5,749 bases of DNA from an uncultured Spirochaetaceae bacterium (GTDB taxonomy: Bacteria > Spirochaetota > Spirochaetia > Treponematales > Treponemataceae). The notes below the pieces were generated by a model, which made no database searches, had not been told where the DNA came from, and worked only from the letters and a program-made list of their open reading frames with translations. How positions within the stretch are numbered: position 1 is the stretch's first letter; every line of letters begins with the position of its first letter. The translations under genes were made by a program, and so were the position numbers. This document shows positions 4,542-5,749 of this stretch, piece by piece. The DNA lies in assembly GCA_902772605.1 (NCBI GenBank), contig CACYBG010000033.1:1-5749 (forward strand). Reading direction: 5' to 3'.

Positions 4542-5749
4542 ATGAATATACTTGATAAACGTGCAAACGGTGTGCTGATGCATATTTCTTCTCTGCCTGG
4601 AAAAACCGGTATCGGAACATTTGGAGCTGAAGCTTATGCCTTTGTCGATTTCCTCCAGAATTCCGCACAGACATATTGGCAGATTCTTCCGATTGGTCCT
4701 ACCAGTTTCGGTGACTCTCCATATCAGAGTTTTTCGACTTTTGCAGGAAATCCGTATTTCATCGATCCTGAACTTTTGGAAAAGGACGGACTCATTTCCC
4801 GTGCTGATTGGGAAAACGTAAATTGGGGCGACAGTCCGCTTTCAGTTGATTACGGTCTGCTTTTCAGGGAAAGGCACAATCTGTTCAAGAAGGTTCAGGT
4901 CAATTTTGAAAAAAACATCCCTCAGGACTTCTACGGTTTCTGCAGCGAAAATGCATCATGGCTCGATGACTATTCGTTTTTCATGGCACTCAAGGATGCA
5001 CACGACGGCGTACCGTTTTCAGAGTGGGAAGATGGAATCAGGAAACGTGATCCGGAAGCGATGAAAATATGGAAGGAAAAATGCAGCGAAAGAATTTCGT
5101 ATTACAAAATCCTTCAGTATCTTTTCTTTAAGCAGTGGCATGCTCTGAAAAAATATGCGAACGACAGGGGCATAAAAATAATCGGTGATATTCCGATTTA
5201 CGTTGCTGCCGATTCAGCCGACGTTTGGTCAAGCCCGGAACAGTTTTCTCTGGATTCCGAATACAAGCCGATTGAAGTTGCAGGATGTCCTCCTGATGGA
5301 TTTTCAGCATCCGGGCAGCTTTGGGGAAATCCGGTTTACAACTGGGAATACATGAAGGAAGATTCCTACTCCTGGTGGAAAAGGCGTCTGGAAATCAGCC
5401 TGAAAATTTACGATGTCCTTAGGATAGATCATTTCCGCGGATTCGATTCATTCTATTGCATTCCGTTTGGAGCGACCGATGCAAGAAACGGAGTCTGGAG
5501 GCAGGGACCTGGAACTGATCTGTTCGATGAAATCAAAAAGACTTTCGGCGAACTTCCAATCATTGCAGAGGATTTGGGCTTCCTTACCGATTCAGTCCGC
5601 AAGATGCTGCATGATGTCGGTTTCCCGGGAATGAAGATTCTTCAGTTTGCATTCGATTCAAGGGAATCCAACAGCGAATATATTCCGCACTGTTATGAAA
5701 GGAATAACGTTGTCTATACGGGAACCCATGACAACGAAACGATTCGCGG
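4542..5749 (+). CDS. malQ: 4-alpha-glucanotransferase (amylomaltase), 3'-truncated by window edge
   Basis: A cytoplasmic GH77 enzyme (EC 2.4.1.25) that transfers alpha-1,4-glucan segments between maltodextrins, releasing glucose and lengthening chains for phosphorolysis. The reading frame is open from the ATG at 4542 to the window end: 402 codons plus two bases, about four fifths of the usual ~500 residues. GGAAGG (4528-4533) lies eight bases upstream; an ATG at 4526 is out of frame. Motifs appear in family order: GVLMHISSLPG (10-20), WQILPIGPTSFGDSPYQS (46-63), GDIPIYVAADSADVW (215-229), PPDGFSASGQLWGNPVYNW (250-268), RIDHFRGF (294-301) with nucleophile Asp296, AEDLG (342-346) with acid/base Glu343, and GTHDNET (394-400) with Asp397, the third carboxylate. 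All catalytic residues are present, so the enzyme should be active if the missing C-terminus is intact. It is the strongest clue that the locus handles maltodextrins. Confidence 0.97.
   Translation, partial: MNILDKRANGVLMHISSLPGKTGIGTFGAEAYAFVDFLQNSAQTYWQILPIGPTSFGDSPYQSFSTFAGNPYFIDPELLEKDGLISRADWENVNWGDSPLSVDYGLLFRERHNLFKKVQVNFEKNIPQDFYGFCSENASWLDDYSFFMALKDAHDGVPFSEWEDGIRKRDPEAMKIWKEKCSERISYYKILQYLFFKQWHALKKYANDRGIKIIGDIPIYVAADSADVWSSPEQFSLDSEYKPIEVAGCPPDGFSASGQLWGNPVYNWEYMKEDSYSWWKRRLEISLKIYDVLRIDHFRGFDSFYCIPFGATDARNGVWRQGPGTDLFDEIKKTFGELPIIAEDLGFLTDSVRKMLHDVGFPGMKILQFAFDSRESNSEYIPHCYERNNVVYTGTHDNETIR

Noticed and set aside
1..5749. CRISPR array, insertion sequence, attachment site, tRNA or rRNA gene.
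   Set aside because: No regularly spaced repeats, transposase-like proteins, terminal inverted repeats or cloverleaf patterns were seen; the only repeats are the operator copies and RNA hairpin arms.

Overview
The window holds one co-directional (+ strand) carbohydrate-uptake locus: a sugar ABC-transporter solute-binding lipoprotein, two permeases of the MalF/MalG superfamily, a LacI-family repressor, and the first 402 codons of a GH77 4-alpha-glucanotransferase (MalQ) that runs off the right edge. The presence of MalQ points to a maltodextrin or alpha-glucan oligosaccharide system. The exact substrate of the transporter cannot be read from sequence alone, because related families also carry raffinose-type and other oligosaccharides.

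Organism: the moderate GC content, the short relaxed lipobox followed by Ser-Lys-Lys, and the general look of the proteins suggest an anaerobic, host-associated bacterium. A spirochaete of the Treponema group is my best guess, with a Clostridia-type gut bacterium as the alternative. This is an impression, not a demonstrated assignment.

Layout. 1-137 is a promoter/leader region with a perfect 14-bp CG-centred palindrome (29-42), an overlapping second copy of its right half (to 54), and a weaker third site (84-97). These are the expected kind of target for the LacI-family protein encoded downstream. 138-1481 encodes the binding protein. 1482-1724 is a 243-base gap with no convincing gene; it contains a series of RNA stem-loops, including a strong intrinsic terminator (1610-1645) placed between the binding protein and the permeases. 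1725-2588 and 2585-3427 are the two permeases, overlapping by ATGA. The repressor begins one base after the second permease stops (3429-4445). 4446-4541 holds two or three hairpins, one terminator-like, before malQ (4542 to the edge).

How it works together (inference): the binding protein captures an extracellular oligosaccharide, the two permeases form the membrane channel, and an ATPase encoded elsewhere (none is present here) drives import. MalQ then rearranges imported maltodextrins in the cytoplasm. The repressor would sit on the operators at the start of the operon until a sugar ligand releases it. Partial termination after the first gene would give excess binding protein over permease, which is the usual stoichiometry for such systems. 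The gene content is conventional; the more interesting material is the operator array and the RNA structures between genes. I found no evidence of a previously undescribed system, mobile element, CRISPR array, tRNA or rRNA.
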